The notes: a model not told the origin generated them from the sequence alone. A stretch of DNA of 64,000 bases from Capnocytophaga catalasegens (GCF_026005215.1 NZ_BPMA01000018.1:60773-124772); one strand, 5' to 3'. Positions 38,267 to 48,280 are shown, counted from the first letter of the stretch. Numbers and translations are program-made.

Positions 38267-38647
38267 GTGGAAACAATTATTGTTATTGCAGGAGTATTTA
38301 ATCTGGCGTTTGGGCTTTTTCACATTGCTTTTTGGAGATTATTCCGATGGAAAGACCAGCTTTCTAAACTTAGTTTTGCCAATCGAGGAATTATGCAGAT
38401 TTTAAATTGGCAAATTATTTACTATTTTTTTGCTACTGCAACAATTTGTTTTTTGTTTCCTACTGAATTGGCAACAACCCATTTAGGAACTATTTTTTTA
38501 CTATTTTGTTCAGGATTTTGGTTTTTTCGTACCATAGAACAATTCATTTATTTGAAGAAAAATCACAAGGCAATTCACTTGCTTACTTTTTTATTTATCG
38601 TCGGGACAATACTTTTTGCTGTACCTATCTTGGACAAATTATGCTAA
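38267..38647 (+). CDS. Four-helix inner-membrane protein, unknown function
   Basis: 126 residues, GTG start 16 bp after the previous gene. Four membrane segments are clear: VIAGVFNLAFGLFHIAFW, ILNWQIIYYFFATATICFLF, GTIFLLFCSGFWFFRTIEQF and HLLTFLFIVGTILFAVPI. Most loops are short and positively charged (RLFRWKDQL, YLKKNHK). I do not recognise a family beyond small Bacteroidetes membrane proteins. It closes the LOG operon. Confidence 0.6.
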   Translation: METIIVIAGVFNLAFGLFHIAFWRLFRWKDQLSKLSFANRGIMQILNWQIIYYFFATATICFLFPTELATTHLGTIFLLFCSGFWFFRTIEQFIYLKKNHKAIHLLTFLFIVGTILFAVPILDKLC

Positions 38648-38902
38648 ATTACATCTGAAAATAAATTATATCTGTATATTTAGCCTCTGTATAAACATTT
38701 CGTGTCAAGCCAAACGAACTCAACACCCAAGAATTTTTTTATTTGCATACTTTTATAATAAAAATACTAAATTTCTTACCTTATTATTTGGTTTTTATAG
38801 AATAAAAAAATAATTTTGCCAATAAATTTTTGTTCCTTGAAAAGACGCTAAATTTTCCTTTCCAAAAAGGAATTTTAAAATAAAGATGCAAGCCAATAAC
38901 TA

Positions 38903-39107
38903 TTTTTTGCTCCCTTTATGATAAGGAAACTCACGAACAAATATTTTTTGCTTCCTTTACGATGAAGAAGCTCGCGAACAAATGTTTTTTGCTTCCTTTA
39001 CGATGAAGAAGCCCGTGAACAAATATTTTTTGCTTCCTTTACGATGAAGAAACTCACGAACAAATATTTTTTGCTTCCTTTACGATGAAGAAGCCCGTGA
39101 ACAAATA
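38903..39107. repeat. Minisatellite: five tandem 41-bp units
   Basis: Units begin at 38903, 38944, 38985, 39026 and 39067. The consensus begins TTTTTTGCTTCCTTTACGAT and continues GAAGAAGCCCGTGAACAAATA. Variants alternate between ACTCACG and GCCCGTG. The array fills most of the 524-bp gap 38648-39171; the 250 bp before it hold nothing I can identify. It is unrelated in sequence to the 41-bp array at 11514. Confidence 0.85.
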
Positions 39108-39171
39108 TTCGCAGAACAATACATAGCGTTGATGGTGCTGGTGGTGTATATGATTAATGAAAGGATGAATT

Positions 39172-39717
39172 ATGAATATAGAATTACACATTCAAAAAGT
39201 ACAATCTCTTTTAGATCAAATAGATCCACAAAAGAAATGTAAATTTTCGGCTTGGTGCTGTAATGCACTAGTCCTTGAAAAAAAAATAAAAGAAAATATA
39301 ACCAAAATAACTAATTCAAACGAGAACCACCAACTCTGTGATGCTATTATTAAAGCTGGTTGGTATGATTTCTCCCAAATAAATATTGAAATCTCTCAAA
39401 AAGCTATAGAAGATATAAATTGGGATGATGATGATCCATTAAATGATATGGTAGAAACACAAGGAACTATAGAATTATTAGCTTCGATTCGAAATATGTT
39501 ACTAGGTATACAAAAAAAATCATCTGATAGTTATTATTTTGCCGCATGTGCTGAAAACGTAATTAACTGGAAAGATGCTTTAGCGAATTTCCCATACTCC
39601 AAAGATGGCAAAATAGAGGAGGAAAATTTAAAACGTGAATATGAAATTCAATTGTTATTTTTAGATGATTTAAGAAATAATCTAATTACCTTACAGGATA
39701 TTAAAAAATATAGATGA
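39172..39717 (+). CDS. Cytoplasmic protein of unknown function
   Basis: 181 residues, acidic and helical, without signal or membrane segment. Visible features are KCKFSAWCCNALVLEKKIKE with paired cysteines, an acidic INWDDDDPLNDMVE, TIELLASIRNMLLGIQ, and AENVINWKDALANFPY. The general plan is faintly like DUF416 (YjaG) proteins or polymorphic-toxin immunity proteins, but I cannot assign it. It follows the 41-bp minisatellite immediately and has a different codon look from the operon before it. Confidence 0.5.
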   Translation: MNIELHIQKVQSLLDQIDPQKKCKFSAWCCNALVLEKKIKENITKITNSNENHQLCDAIIKAGWYDFSQINIEISQKAIEDINWDDDDPLNDMVETQGTIELLASIRNMLLGIQKKSSDSYYFAACAENVINWKDALANFPYSKDGKIEEENLKREYEIQLLFLDDLRNNLITLQDIKKYR

Positions 39718-39853
39718 ATAGATACAAGCCTGACTAGCCTAAAACCGTCAAGGCATAAACCCAACTTCAATCTCTATTCGTTCCTTAACAATCCATATCC
39801 GTACTATTTTGAAAAATTAGTTATAAATATAAACAATTTAAACAATCAAGAAT

Positions 39854-40555
39854 ATGAATAAAATTAGTTTTAAAATCCGCGTATCCGAAATAGCCGATGT
39901 GGCTCATCGTTTAGTGAATATCTTTGCCAAAGAGGCGTCATTACAAAACGATGTATTTCTGAAAAATCTGTTTGCTAAAATTGAGTTGCAAGCTACGGCA
40001 ATTTCGATAGCAATAAAGAAAGAAACTGCTGTTTCTAAACTTGAAGATGCTGATAATCTACGTGATGAAACTATCATCAATTTACACAATATTCTGGTAG
40101 GCTATCGCTCAATGCGTACAACAGAAATCAAAGAAAGTGCCGAAAAAATATATGCCGTTTTTGAACGCTACGGAACGAAAATCACGCGCGAGAATTATTC
40201 GAGCGAATCAGGACATATTGAGTCGCTTTTGCGCGATTTGGCAGCCACCGACTTGCAAGAAGCCATTGGCAAGCTCTCAGGTGTTGCCGAGACCATCGAA
40301 GAGCTTCGCACACGCCAAAAAGCATTCCATACCGAGCAACAGACATACGAAAAAGCACTCTCAGCACAAGGTACTTCAGAGTCTGCAACAGCATTGAAAA
40401 AAACACTTTTGGAACTTATTAACAACAAGTTGGTATATTTCCTCATTGCAACGAACACAGAGGCACACTATCAGAATTTGTCAAACCTAGTTGCACAAAT
40501 TATCAATAGCACCAACGAAACCATTTCGCGACGAAGCAAAAAAACAGACAAGTAA
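39854..40555 (+). CDS. DUF6261 family protein
   Basis: 233 residues, helical, no signal. It has the DUF6261 plan: an N-terminal helix KIRVSEIADVAHRLVNIFAK, a middle DADNLRDETIINLHNILVGY, an ISSS-poor linker, RYGTKITRENYSSESGHIES, then KLSGVAETIEELRTRQKAFH and a C-terminal LLELINNKLVYFLIATNTEA. It is shorter than the copy at 8049 and only distantly similar. Function unknown. Its codons are less AT-biased than those of the neighbouring hypothetical gene. Confidence 0.7.
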   Translation: MNKISFKIRVSEIADVAHRLVNIFAKEASLQNDVFLKNLFAKIELQATAISIAIKKETAVSKLEDADNLRDETIINLHNILVGYRSMRTTEIKESAEKIYAVFERYGTKITRENYSSESGHIESLLRDLAATDLQEAIGKLSGVAETIEELRTRQKAFHTEQQTYEKALSAQGTSESATALKKTLLELINNKLVYFLIATNTEAHYQNLSNLVAQIINSTNETISRRSKKTDK

Positions 40556-40667
40556 TTTTTTTCAATTCGTAGCAATCTATCCGTTATACCTATATAATAT
40601 ATGGTGTATAGGGGCTTTAAAATTAGGAAAAAAACGCTTTAATTCCGCTCAGCGAGACAAAATGCAA

Positions 40668-40693
40668 CGTCAGTCTGAGCGAAGTCGAAGACT
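40668..40693. repeat. Dispersed Flavobacterial intergenic repeat
   Basis: The sequence CGTCAGTCTGAGCGAAGTCG followed by AAGACT matches a short element that recurs between genes in many Flavobacteriaceae ('CAGTCTGAGC..GTCGAAGACT'). Only one copy is seen in this window. The match is from memory of such genomes. Confidence 0.5.
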
Positions 40694-40764
40694 TTAATCC
40701 GAATTAAAAACCAGAAAAAAATATTTTTTTCGCTTTATTTTATAAAAATATCTTAATAATTACA

Positions 40765-42900
40765 ATGAAATACATCCAATTATTATTTTTCTTCATTTCG
40801 ACCGTAATTTATGCCCAGCAGGGCGGTATGTGGATACCTTCACTTTTGAAAGGACAGAACGAAAAAGAAATGAAAGCCTTGGGTATGAAAATATCAGCCC
40901 AAGATATTTATGACATTAACAAATCATCACTCAAAGATGCAGTTCCTCATTTTGACGGAGGATGTACCTCAGAAGTCATTTCTCCCAAAGGGTTGCTACT
41001 GACCAACCACCATTGCGGATATGAACAAATACAAACTCATTCTTCGCTAACAAATAATTATATAAATGATGGTTTTTGGGCAAAATCATTAGAGGAAGAA
41101 CTTCCAAACCAAGGAATGGAAGTAACGTTCATCGTACGTATCGAAGATGTAACTCAGGCAATTCTCAAAGGAGTTGAAAATGTATCATCTCTTGATGAGC
41201 GTCAGCATATTATCGAAAAAAATATGAGCCAAGTAAGTAAAAATACCCCCAAAGAACCTTGGCAAGAAAATCGTATCAAAACCTTCTACAAAGGAAATCA
41301 ATTTTTGTTGTTTGTTGTTGAAACTTTCAAAGATATTCGTTTGGTAGGCGCTCCGCCCTCATCTATTGGGAAATTTGGCTCCAATACCGATAATTGGGTG
41401 TGGCCACGACATACCGGCGACTTTGCCCTCTTCCGCATTTATGCCGACAAAAATAATCGCCCTGCCGAGTATTCCAAAGAGAATGTACCTTACAAACCAA
41501 AACATTATTTTCCTATTTCTCTAAAAGGACTTAAAGAAAATGATTTTACAATGATTTTTGGCTATCCTGGTACAACGAACGAATACCTGCCCGCCGTTGC
41601 TGTTGAGCAATTAGTTGAAGTTTTGAACCCTGCCAAAATCAACATTCGTGAGGCAGCACTCAAAATACAAGACAAATATATGCGACAAGATGCCGCTATT
41701 AAAATACAATATGCGTCCAAAAATGCCCGTATCGCCAACTATTGGAAAAAATGGAAAGGCGAAAGTTTAGGACTTATAAAAACAAATGCCGTTGCTAAAA
41801 AACGTATGCAGGAGAACATTTTTACCGAAAAAGTTAATCAATCCGGAAAACAAAACCAATATGGGCATTTACTCTATAATTTTCAACAAAAATACAAGGA
41901 TTTTGAAAAATATGCGCTCTCAATGGATATTTTTCAAGAAATTGTATTACGTAATGTAGAAATTCTCTCCAACGGATTTAAAATTTATCAACTAAATAAC
42001 GTATATCAATCAAAAGGCGAGCAAGCATTCTCCGACAGAAGAGACAATCTGGTTAAGGATTTAGAAAAAACTTACAAAGATTATAGTTCTCGTGTAGATA
42101 AAGAAATTTTTTCTGCACTAATGGAAATTTATATAAAACAAATGCCTGCTCAATTTGTACCAAAAGAACTCACAAGTGTCGACATAAATACATTGACTAA
42201 TACCATTTTTGAACAATCTGCATTGACTTCATATGACAAAGTACAACAATTACTCGCCGGAAGCCCTTCGCAAGTTGCTAACAAAGTGACCAATGATAAA
42301 GCAATGCAATTAGTCTCGCAAATTACTACTATTTTCTTTCAAGAAATCGTTCCTATGTATCAACATTATAACAGCGAAATTGCGGAACTCCAACGCACTT
42401 ATATGAAGGCTATTTTAGAATTTTCTACACCGAAAGACCGCATTTTCCCCGATGCTAACAGTACTTTACGCGTTACCTACGGAAAAATAGCAGGATACAC
42501 ACCCGCCGATGCAATTTATTATCAACCCTTCACCTATTTGGAAGGAGTGATGGAAAAATACATTCCTAACGACTACGAATTTGACGTTCCAGCCAAATTA
42601 CGCGAGTTATACGACAGAAAAGACTATGGAATATATGCGGACAAAAATGGAAAGATGCCCGTATGCTTTATCGCCACGAATCATACGACCGGCGGTAATT
42701 CCGGAAGTCCTGCCATTGATGCACACGGAAATCTTATTGGACTCAACTTTGACCGCGTTTGGGAAGGTACAATGAGCGATATTTACTATGATCCAAGCAT
42801 TTGCAGAAACATTATGGTAGACATCCGCTATGTGCTGTTCATTATAGATAAATATGCAGGTGCTACAAATATTATAAATGAACTTAAATTGGTAAAATAA
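40765..42900 (+). CDS. S46 family dipeptidyl-peptidase, DPP11 type
   Basis: 711 residues with a signal peptide (MKYIQLLFFFISTVIYAQ). The catalytic histidine is in LLTNHHCGYEQI, and the nucleophile serine in TTGGNSGSPAIDAHG, the serine-protease arrangement of family S46. Eighteen residues after this serine is an arginine (GLNFDRVWEGTMSD). In the characterised enzymes Arg at this place marks DPP11 (specific for Asp/Glu at P1), while Gly marks DPP7. The enzyme acts in the periplasm, releasing dipeptides from oligopeptides as energy source, a trait of asaccharolytic and oral Bacteroidetes. Confidence 0.92.
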   Translation: MKYIQLLFFFISTVIYAQQGGMWIPSLLKGQNEKEMKALGMKISAQDIYDINKSSLKDAVPHFDGGCTSEVISPKGLLLTNHHCGYEQIQTHSSLTNNYINDGFWAKSLEEELPNQGMEVTFIVRIEDVTQAILKGVENVSSLDERQHIIEKNMSQVSKNTPKEPWQENRIKTFYKGNQFLLFVVETFKDIRLVGAPPSSIGKFGSNTDNWVWPRHTGDFALFRIYADKNNRPAEYSKENVPYKPKHYFPISLKGLKENDFTMIFGYPGTTNEYLPAVAVEQLVEVLNPAKINIREAALKIQDKYMRQDAAIKIQYASKNARIANYWKKWKGESLGLIKTNAVAKKRMQENIFTEKVNQSGKQNQYGHLLYNFQQKYKDFEKYALSMDIFQEIVLRNVEILSNGFKIYQLNNVYQSKGEQAFSDRRDNLVKDLEKTYKDYSSRVDKEIFSALMEIYIKQMPAQFVPKELTSVDINTLTNTIFEQSALTSYDKVQQLLAGSPSQVANKVTNDKAMQLVSQITTIFFQEIVPMYQHYNSEIAELQRTYMKAILEFSTPKDRIFPDANSTLRVTYGKIAGYTPADAIYYQPFTYLEGVMEKYIPNDYEFDVPAKLRELYDRKDYGIYADKNGKMPVCFIATNHTTGGNSGSPAIDAHGNLIGLNFDRVWEGTMSDIYYDPSICRNIMVDIRYVLFIIDKYAGATNIINELKLVK

Positions 42901-42917
42901 TACAAAAATATAAAGAT

Positions 42918-43667
42918 ATGAAATTATTATCAGGAAAAACAGCTATTATCACAGGTGGAAGCCGTGGGATTGGCAAAGGAATTGCCGAAGTATTTGCTCA
43001 ACAAGGAGCTAATGTTGCTTTTACATATAGCTCTTCGGCAGAGGCTGCAAAAGCCTTAGAAGCTCACTTACAATCGTTTGGAGTAAAAGCAAAAGCCTAT
43101 CAAAGTGATGCTGCCAATTTTGAACAATGTGAAACCCTTGTCGATGAAGTTTTGAAAGAATTTGGCAATATTGATATTCTTATCAATAACGCAGGAATTA
43201 CCAAAGATACGTTGCTTATGCGTATGACCGAAGCCGATTTTGATAAAGTAATTGAAGTAAATCTCAAATCAGTTTTCAATATGACCAAAGCCGTACAAAA
43301 AATAATGCTAAAACAGCGAAGAGGTTCTATTATCAATATGAGTAGTGTAGTAGGCGTGCAAGGAAATGCAGGGCAAACAAACTATGCAGCATCGAAAGCA
43401 GGAATATTAGGCTTTACCAAATCGGTAGCTCTGGAATTGGGTTCGCGTAACATTCGTTGCAATGCAATTGCTCCTGGTTTTATAGAAACTGAAATGACTG
43501 CCAAGTTAAGTCCTGAAATTGTAGAAGGTTGGCGCAATGCAATTCCGTTAAAACGCGGAGGACAACCCGAAGATATAGCTAACGTGTGTGTGTTCTTAGC
43601 CTCAGAGATGAGTTCATATATTACAGGGCAAACACTACGTGTTGATGGCGGTATGATTACAGCTTAA
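42918..43667 (+). CDS. fabG: 3-oxoacyl-[acyl-carrier-protein] reductase
   Basis: 249 residues. An SDR enzyme with the NADPH site TGGSRGIGKGIAEVFAQQG, NNAGITKDTLLMRM, the catalytic Ser-Tyr-Lys (INMSSVVGVQGNAGQ, TNYAASKAGILGFTKS), and the C-terminal YITGQTLRVDGGM. The 'NAGITKDTLLMRM' and 'ALELGSRNIRCNAIAPGFI' blocks are those of FabG in fatty-acid elongation. It lies 17 bp after the peptidase gene and is followed by a strong terminator. Confidence 0.95.
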   Translation: MKLLSGKTAIITGGSRGIGKGIAEVFAQQGANVAFTYSSSAEAAKALEAHLQSFGVKAKAYQSDAANFEQCETLVDEVLKEFGNIDILINNAGITKDTLLMRMTEADFDKVIEVNLKSVFNMTKAVQKIMLKQRRGSIINMSSVVGVQGNAGQTNYAASKAGILGFTKSVALELGSRNIRCNAIAPGFIETEMTAKLSPEIVEGWRNAIPLKRGGQPEDIANVCVFLASEMSSYITGQTLRVDGGMITA

Positions 43668-43685
43668 TTCATCTTTTTGAGGATA

Positions 43686-43722
43686 AAAAAGCTGTCTGTC
43701 AATGTGATTCAGGCAGCTTTTT
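43686..43722 (+). terminator. Terminator after fabG
   Basis: AAAAAGCTGTCTG and CAGGCAGCTTTTT form a long stem with an 11-base loop, ending in a T run. Confidence 0.85.
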
Positions 43723-43830
43723 ATACTTGAATTGGCTACGATATATCCTTTTTTTGAAGCATCAAATTCCTTTTTGAGACAAGTTACAGGATTTTTTTCA
43801 GATAAAAACTTATTTTAATCAAATTTTTAC

Positions 43831-43838
43831 TATCTTTG
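43831..43838 (+). promoter_or_regulatory. -7 box of smpB, very close to the start codon
   Basis: TATCTTTG lies only 4 bp before the GTG start at 43843. Transcription from it would begin at or within a few bases of the start codon, giving an almost leaderless mRNA. No good -33 element is seen. Confidence 0.45.
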
Positions 43839-43842
43839 TCTC

Positions 43843-44304
43843 GTGCAAAAAAATATTAACATACAGAACAAAAGAGCTCGCTTCGAATACGAAATCATTG
43901 AAAATTATATCGCTGGAATGGTTTTGAGTGGAACAGAAATCAAGTCTATCAGGCTGGGAAAGGCTTCTATTGCCGAGAGTTTCTGCGAATTTAATGAGCA
44001 AAGCGAACTTTTTGTTATCAATATGAATATTGAGCAATATGCTTACGGAACTTATTACAATCATAAGCCGAAAAGTGAGCGCAAATTATTACTTCAACGA
44101 AAAGAACTCCGTAAACTGCACAAAGAAGTTAAGAATTCGGGGTTAACAATTGTCCCTTTGCGTGTTTTTCTTAATGAAAAAGGGTTAGCGAAAATTGAAA
44201 TTGCTTTAGTGCGCGGTAAGAAACTTCACGACAAACGTGAAAGCATCAAAGATAGAGATAACAAACGTAACTTAGACCGTATTAAAAAGGAATACAAACA
44301 CTAA
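43843..44304 (+). CDS. smpB: SsrA-binding protein SmpB
   Basis: 153 residues, GTG start. It binds tmRNA and delivers it to stalled ribosomes. Family blocks: FEYEIIENYIAGMVLSGTEI, KSIRLGKASIAESFCEF, NHKPKSERKLLLQRKELRKL, and the basic C-terminal tail RGKKLHDKRESIKDRDNKR that mimics the anticodon side in the decoding centre. The start codon is fixed by the lack of any other Met or start near the family N-terminus (NINIQNKRARF). tmRNA itself is not in the window. Confidence 0.95.
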   Translation: MQKNINIQNKRARFEYEIIENYIAGMVLSGTEIKSIRLGKASIAESFCEFNEQSELFVINMNIEQYAYGTYYNHKPKSERKLLLQRKELRKLHKEVKNSGLTIVPLRVFLNEKGLAKIEIALVRGKKLHDKRESIKDRDNKRNLDRIKKEYKH

Positions 44305-44383
44305 ATACCCTCTCTATTATACCTCATTCTAATATACAATAAAACAATTTTATTAACACAAAGTCAAATATAACGATACCGAC

Positions 44384-44641
44384 ATTCTTATTTCATTGAA
44401 GTAGAAACAACAAGAAGGTATTCGATATTCTTATTTCATTAAAACAAAAACAACAAGAATGTATTCGATATTCTTATTTCATTGAAGTATAAATAACAAG
44501 AAGGTATTCGATATTCTTATTTCATTAAAACAAAAACAACAAGAATGTATTCGATATTCTTATTTTATTGAAGTAGAAACAAGAAGAATGTATTCAATAT
44601 TTTTATTTCATTAAAGCAAAAATAACAAGAATATATATACT
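44384..44641. repeat. Minisatellite: six 43-bp units in an alternating two-type pattern
   Basis: Units begin at 44384, 44427, 44470, 44513, 44556 and 44599. All start ATTCTTATTTCATT (the last is degenerate). Odd units continue GAAGTAGAAAC and end AAGAAGGTATTCGAT; even units continue AAAACAAAAAC and end AAGAATGTATTCGAT. The real unit of amplification is thus an 86-bp dimer. It fills most of the gap 44305-44776 between smpB and aconitase. Confidence 0.85.
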
Positions 44642-44715
44642 AATAAAACTTCATCAGTAAGACAACTAAAAAAATGAAGTCAATAGGTATACTTATTTAT
44701 TATTTTACTTTATAT

Positions 44716-44746
44716 TTTGTGTATCTTAGAATAGATTTTATATTTG
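44716..44746 (+). promoter_or_regulatory. Promoter for aconitase
   Basis: TTTG (44716-44719), 19 nt, then TATATTTG (44739-44746), a full match to the Bacteroidetes consensus, 30 nt before the ATG at 44777. Confidence 0.7.
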
Positions 44747-44776
44747 TATAATACTTAAAACTTAAACAATAAAACA

Positions 44777-47047
44777 ATGGCATTTGATATTGAAATGATT
44801 AAAGACGTGTATTCTCGTATTACAACTCGCGTAGATAAGGCACGCTCTCTGTGCAAAAAGCCACTTACTTTGACAGAGAAGATTTTGTATGCTCACCTTT
44901 GGGAGGGAGAACCTTCTAAAATGTTTGAAAGAGCGATAGATTATGTTGATTTTGCCCCTGATAGAGTAGCTTGCCAAGATGCAACTGCCCAGATGGCACT
45001 CTTACAATTTATGCATGCGGGAAAAAATAAAGTAGCTGTTCCTACCACGGTACACTGCGACCACTTAATTCAGGCTAAAATAGGAGCAGAAAAAGACCTT
45101 GAACGAGCCAAAGAAAGTAGTAATGAGGTATTTGAATTTCTTCAATCGGTATCAAACAAGTATGGTATTGGTTTTTGGAAACCAGGGGCTGGAATTATAC
45201 ACCAAGTTGTTTTAGAAAATTACGCTTTTCCGGGAGGAATGATGATAGGTACAGATTCACATACGCCCAATGCTGGAGGGCTGGGAATGCTTGCTATTGG
45301 TGTTGGAGGCGCTGATGCTGTTGATGTTATGGCTGGTATGCCTTGGGAGTTGAAGTTTCCAAAAATTATTGGAGTTAAACTCACTGGAAAGTTATCAGGT
45401 TGGACAGCTCCTAAGGATATTATCTTAAAATTAGCAGGTATATTGACTGTAAAAGGAGGAACTGGAGCTATTATAGAATACTTTGGCGAAGGAGCTCAGT
45501 CTATTTCTTGTACAGGAAAAGGTACAATTTGTAATATGGGAGCAGAAGTAGGAGCTACAACATCTACCTTCGGATATGATGCTTCTATGGAGCGTTACCT
45601 CAGAAGTACAGGTCGTTCTGATGTTGCAGATGCTGCTAACGAAATAAAAGGTTATTTGACTGCAGACCCCGAAGTTTATTCAAATCCATCTTTGTATTTT
45701 GACCAAGTTATTGAAATTGATTTATCAACATTAGAGCCTTACTTGAATGGTCCTTTTAGTCCTGACTTAGCTACACCTATTTCACAGATGAAAAGCAAGG
45801 CAATTGAGAATAACTGGCCTTTGAAGGTAGAGGTCGGTCTAATAGGTTCATGTACAAATTCGTCATATGAAGATATATCGCGAGCAGCTTCATTAGCAAA
45901 ACAAGTAGCAGAAAAAAAACTGCAAACGAAATCTAAATTCACAATAACTCCTGGCTCAGAACAGGTTCGTTATACCATAGAGCGAGATGGGTTAATTGAC
46001 ACACTGCAACAGATTGGTGCGACGGTATTTGCCAATGCTTGTGGTCCTTGTATTGGAATGTGGGACAGAGAAGGCGCTGAAAAGAAGGAACGCAACACTA
46101 TTGTTCATTCCTTTAATCGAAATTTTGCCAAGCGTGCCGATGGTAATCCCAATACATTAGCCTTTGTCGGTTCTCCAGAAATAGTTACCGCGCTTGCCAT
46201 AGCTGGTCGATTGGACTTCAATCCGCTAACAGATTCTCTTACAAATAGTGATGGGCAAGAAGTTTTCCTTGATGAACCACACGGATTCGAGTTGCCTTCC
46301 AAAGGTTTTGCTGTTGAAGATAACGGATATATAGAACCTGCCATTGATGGAAGCAATGTAAAAGTGGTAGTAGCTGACAGCTCGGAACGATTACAGCTAC
46401 TTGCTCCTTTTGAGCCTTGGAATGGAGAGAACATTCTCGGAGCTAAATTACTGATAAAAGCCCAAGGCAAATGTACTACAGACCATATATCAATGGCTGG
46501 ACCTTGGCTCAGGTATCGAGGACACTTAGATAATATTGCTAATAATACACTTATTGGTGCTGTCAATGCATTCAATGAACAAACAAATAGCGTGAAGAAT
46601 CAATTAACAGGACTTTATGGTGCTGTACCCGATGTCCAACGAGCCTACAAGCAAGCTCATCTGCCTACAATCATCGTTGGCGACCACAATTATGGAGAAG
46701 GATCGTCAAGAGAACACGCAGCTATGCAACCGCGCCACTTAGGTGTGAAAGCTGTACTGGTAAAATCATTTGCGCGCATTCATGAAACGAATCTGAAAAA
46801 GCAAGGTATGTTGGCGCTTACATTTTCCAATGAAAAAGATTATGATATTATTCAAGAAGATGATACTTTTAATTTCATTGATCTAACAGATTTTGCTCCA
46901 AATAAGCCTTTGACATTAGAAATAATTCATAGCGATGGTACAAAAGATACAATCAAAGTCAATCATACCTACAACGAATCACAAATTGCTTGGTTTAAAG
47001 CAGGAAGCGCACTGAATTTGATTGCCGCCGAAGGGAAAAAATCATAA
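44777..47047 (+). CDS. Aconitate hydratase (mitochondrial-type aconitase)
   Basis: 756 residues. The [4Fe-4S] ligands are in [20 protein letters not shown] and [14 protein letters not shown]. Other blocks are [31 protein letters not shown], and the swivelling C-terminal domain with [20 protein letters not shown] and [20 protein letters not shown]. Length and order are those of the mitochondrial-type aconitase common in Bacteroidetes, not E. coli AcnA or AcnB. It interconverts citrate and isocitrate in the TCA cycle. It has its own promoter and terminator. Confidence 0.95.
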   Translation: MAFDIEMIKDVYSRITTRVDKARSLCKKPLTLTEKILYAHLWEGEPSKMFERAIDYVDFAPDRVACQDATAQMALLQFMHAGKNKVAVPTTVHCDHLIQAKIGAEKDLERAKESSNEVFEFLQSVSNKYGIGFWKPGAGIIHQVVLENYAFPGGMMIGTDSHTPNAGGLGMLAIGVGGADAVDVMAGMPWELKFPKIIGVKLTGKLSGWTAPKDIILKLAGILTVKGGTGAIIEYFGEGAQSISCTGKGTICNMGAEVGATTSTFGYDASMERYLRSTGRSDVADAANEIKGYLTADPEVYSNPSLYFDQVIEIDLSTLEPYLNGPFSPDLATPISQMKSKAIENNWPLKVEVGLIGSCTNSSYEDISRAASLAKQVAEKKLQTKSKFTITPGSEQVRYTIERDGLIDTLQQIGATVFANACGPCIGMWDREGAEKKERNTIVHSFNRNFAKRADGNPNTLAFVGSPEIVTALAIAGRLDFNPLTDSLTNSDGQEVFLDEPHGFELPSKGFAVEDNGYIEPAIDGSNVKVVVADSSERLQLLAPFEPWNGENILGAKLLIKAQGKCTTDHISMAGPWLRYRGHLDNIANNTLIGAVNAFNEQTNSVKNQLTGLYGAVPDVQRAYKQAHLPTIIVGDHNYGEGSSREHAAMQPRHLGVKAVLVKSFARIHETNLKKQGMLALTFSNEKDYDIIQEDDTFNFIDLTDFAPNKPLTLEIIHSDGTKDTIKVNHTYNESQIAWFKAGSALNLIAAEGKKS

Positions 47048-47092
47048 TATATCTTATCGATTGTTAGCAAGAAATATATTTAAGTCAAATTA

Positions 47093-47135
47093 AAAACCTT
47101 TGGTATGTTTGTTCTATAAACATACCAAAGGTTTT
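47093..47135. terminator. Terminator between aconitase and asd
   Basis: AAAACCTTTGGTATGTTT pairs perfectly with AAACATACCAAAGGTTTT around a seven-base loop, an 18-bp stem. It lies between convergent genes and can act in both directions. Confidence 0.9.
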
Positions 47136-47185
47136 AGTTTATGTACGTACAAGCGTATTATAGATTCTATATCAGTAAAATCAAT

Positions 47186-48175
47186 TTATAAAAATCCTTT
47201 TTCTAACAATGTCTCTGCTATTTGAATAGTATTGGTAGCTGCTCCTTTACGTAAGTTATCAGAAACTACCCACATATTCAAACTATTGGGAGCTGATTCA
47301 TCACGACGTAGTCGTCCAACAAACACATCATCTTTTCCTTGTGCATAAATCGGCATTGGATAAGTATTCGTATCGGTATTGTCTTGAAGAACGACTCCGC
47401 TTGCTTCGCTTAGTAGCTTTCTGACCTCAGTTAAGTCGAAGTCTTTTCTAAATTCTACATTTACCGACTCACTATGACCTCCTACCACAGGAATACGCAC
47501 GGCTGTCGCTGTTACTTGAATTGTATCATCGGCAAATATTTTCTTAGTTTCTCGAACCAATTTCATCTCTTCTTTGGTATATCCATTACCTTCAAATGCA
47601 TCACAATGAGGAATTGCATTTCGATGTATCGGATAATGGTATGCCATTTCCGCTTTCTCTCCTCTGTACTCGCTTTCTAACTGGCGTACAGCTTTAACCC
47701 CTGTTCCGGTAATTGATTGATAGGTCGATACAATTATTCGCTTAATTCCATATTTGGCGTGCAATGGTGCCAAAGCTACCAGCATTTGGATAGTCGAGCA
47801 ATTTGGATTGGCAATAATCTTATCTTCTTTGGTCAATACGTGTGCATTGATTTCAGGGATAATTAGTTTTTTATCATCGTGCATACGCCATGCCGAAGAA
47901 TTATCAACAACAATTGTTCCTACTTTGGCAAATTTCGGTGCCCATTCCAGCGAAACGCCTCCACCCGACGAGAATAAAGCTACATCAGGTTTAAGTGATA
48001 CAGCCTGTGACAAACCTATAACTTTGTAATTATTCCCTTTAAACTCAATGGCTTTCCCTATTGATTTCTCCGAAGCAACAGGAATTAACTCTGTCACGGG
48101 AAAATTACGCTCTTTAAGTACTTCGAGCATTACATTCCCTACCATTCCAGTTACTCCAACTACAGCTACTTTCAT
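47186..48175 (-). CDS. asd: Aspartate-semialdehyde dehydrogenase
   Basis: 329 residues. The NADP site VGVTGMVGNVMLEVLKER, the active-site cysteine in IIANPNCSTIQMLVALAPLH, VSTYQSITGTGVKAVRQLE, and the histidine region VRIPVVGGHSESVNVEFRKD identify Asd. It makes aspartate semialdehyde for lysine/diaminopimelate, threonine and methionine. A minus-strand TATCTTTG box (48198-48205) lies 22 bp before the ATG. Confidence 0.95.
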   Translation of the reverse strand: MKVAVVGVTGMVGNVMLEVLKERNFPVTELIPVASEKSIGKAIEFKGNNYKVIGLSQAVSLKPDVALFSSGGGVSLEWAPKFAKVGTIVVDNSSAWRMHDDKKLIIPEINAHVLTKEDKIIANPNCSTIQMLVALAPLHAKYGIKRIIVSTYQSITGTGVKAVRQLESEYRGEKAEMAYHYPIHRNAIPHCDAFEGNGYTKEEMKLVRETKKIFADDTIQVTATAVRIPVVGGHSESVNVEFRKDFDLTEVRKLLSEASGVVLQDNTDTNTYPMPIYAQGKDDVFVGRLRRDESAPNSLNMWVVSDNLRKGAATNTIQIAETLLEKGFL

Positions 48176-48280
48176 AATATTTTCTTTTAAACTTATGCAA
48201 AGATAGCTATTTTTCTAAAATATTTCTCTTTTTTTCTTTGAAAATTACGTATCTTTGGAAATTCAAAAAACTTTCTCTTT

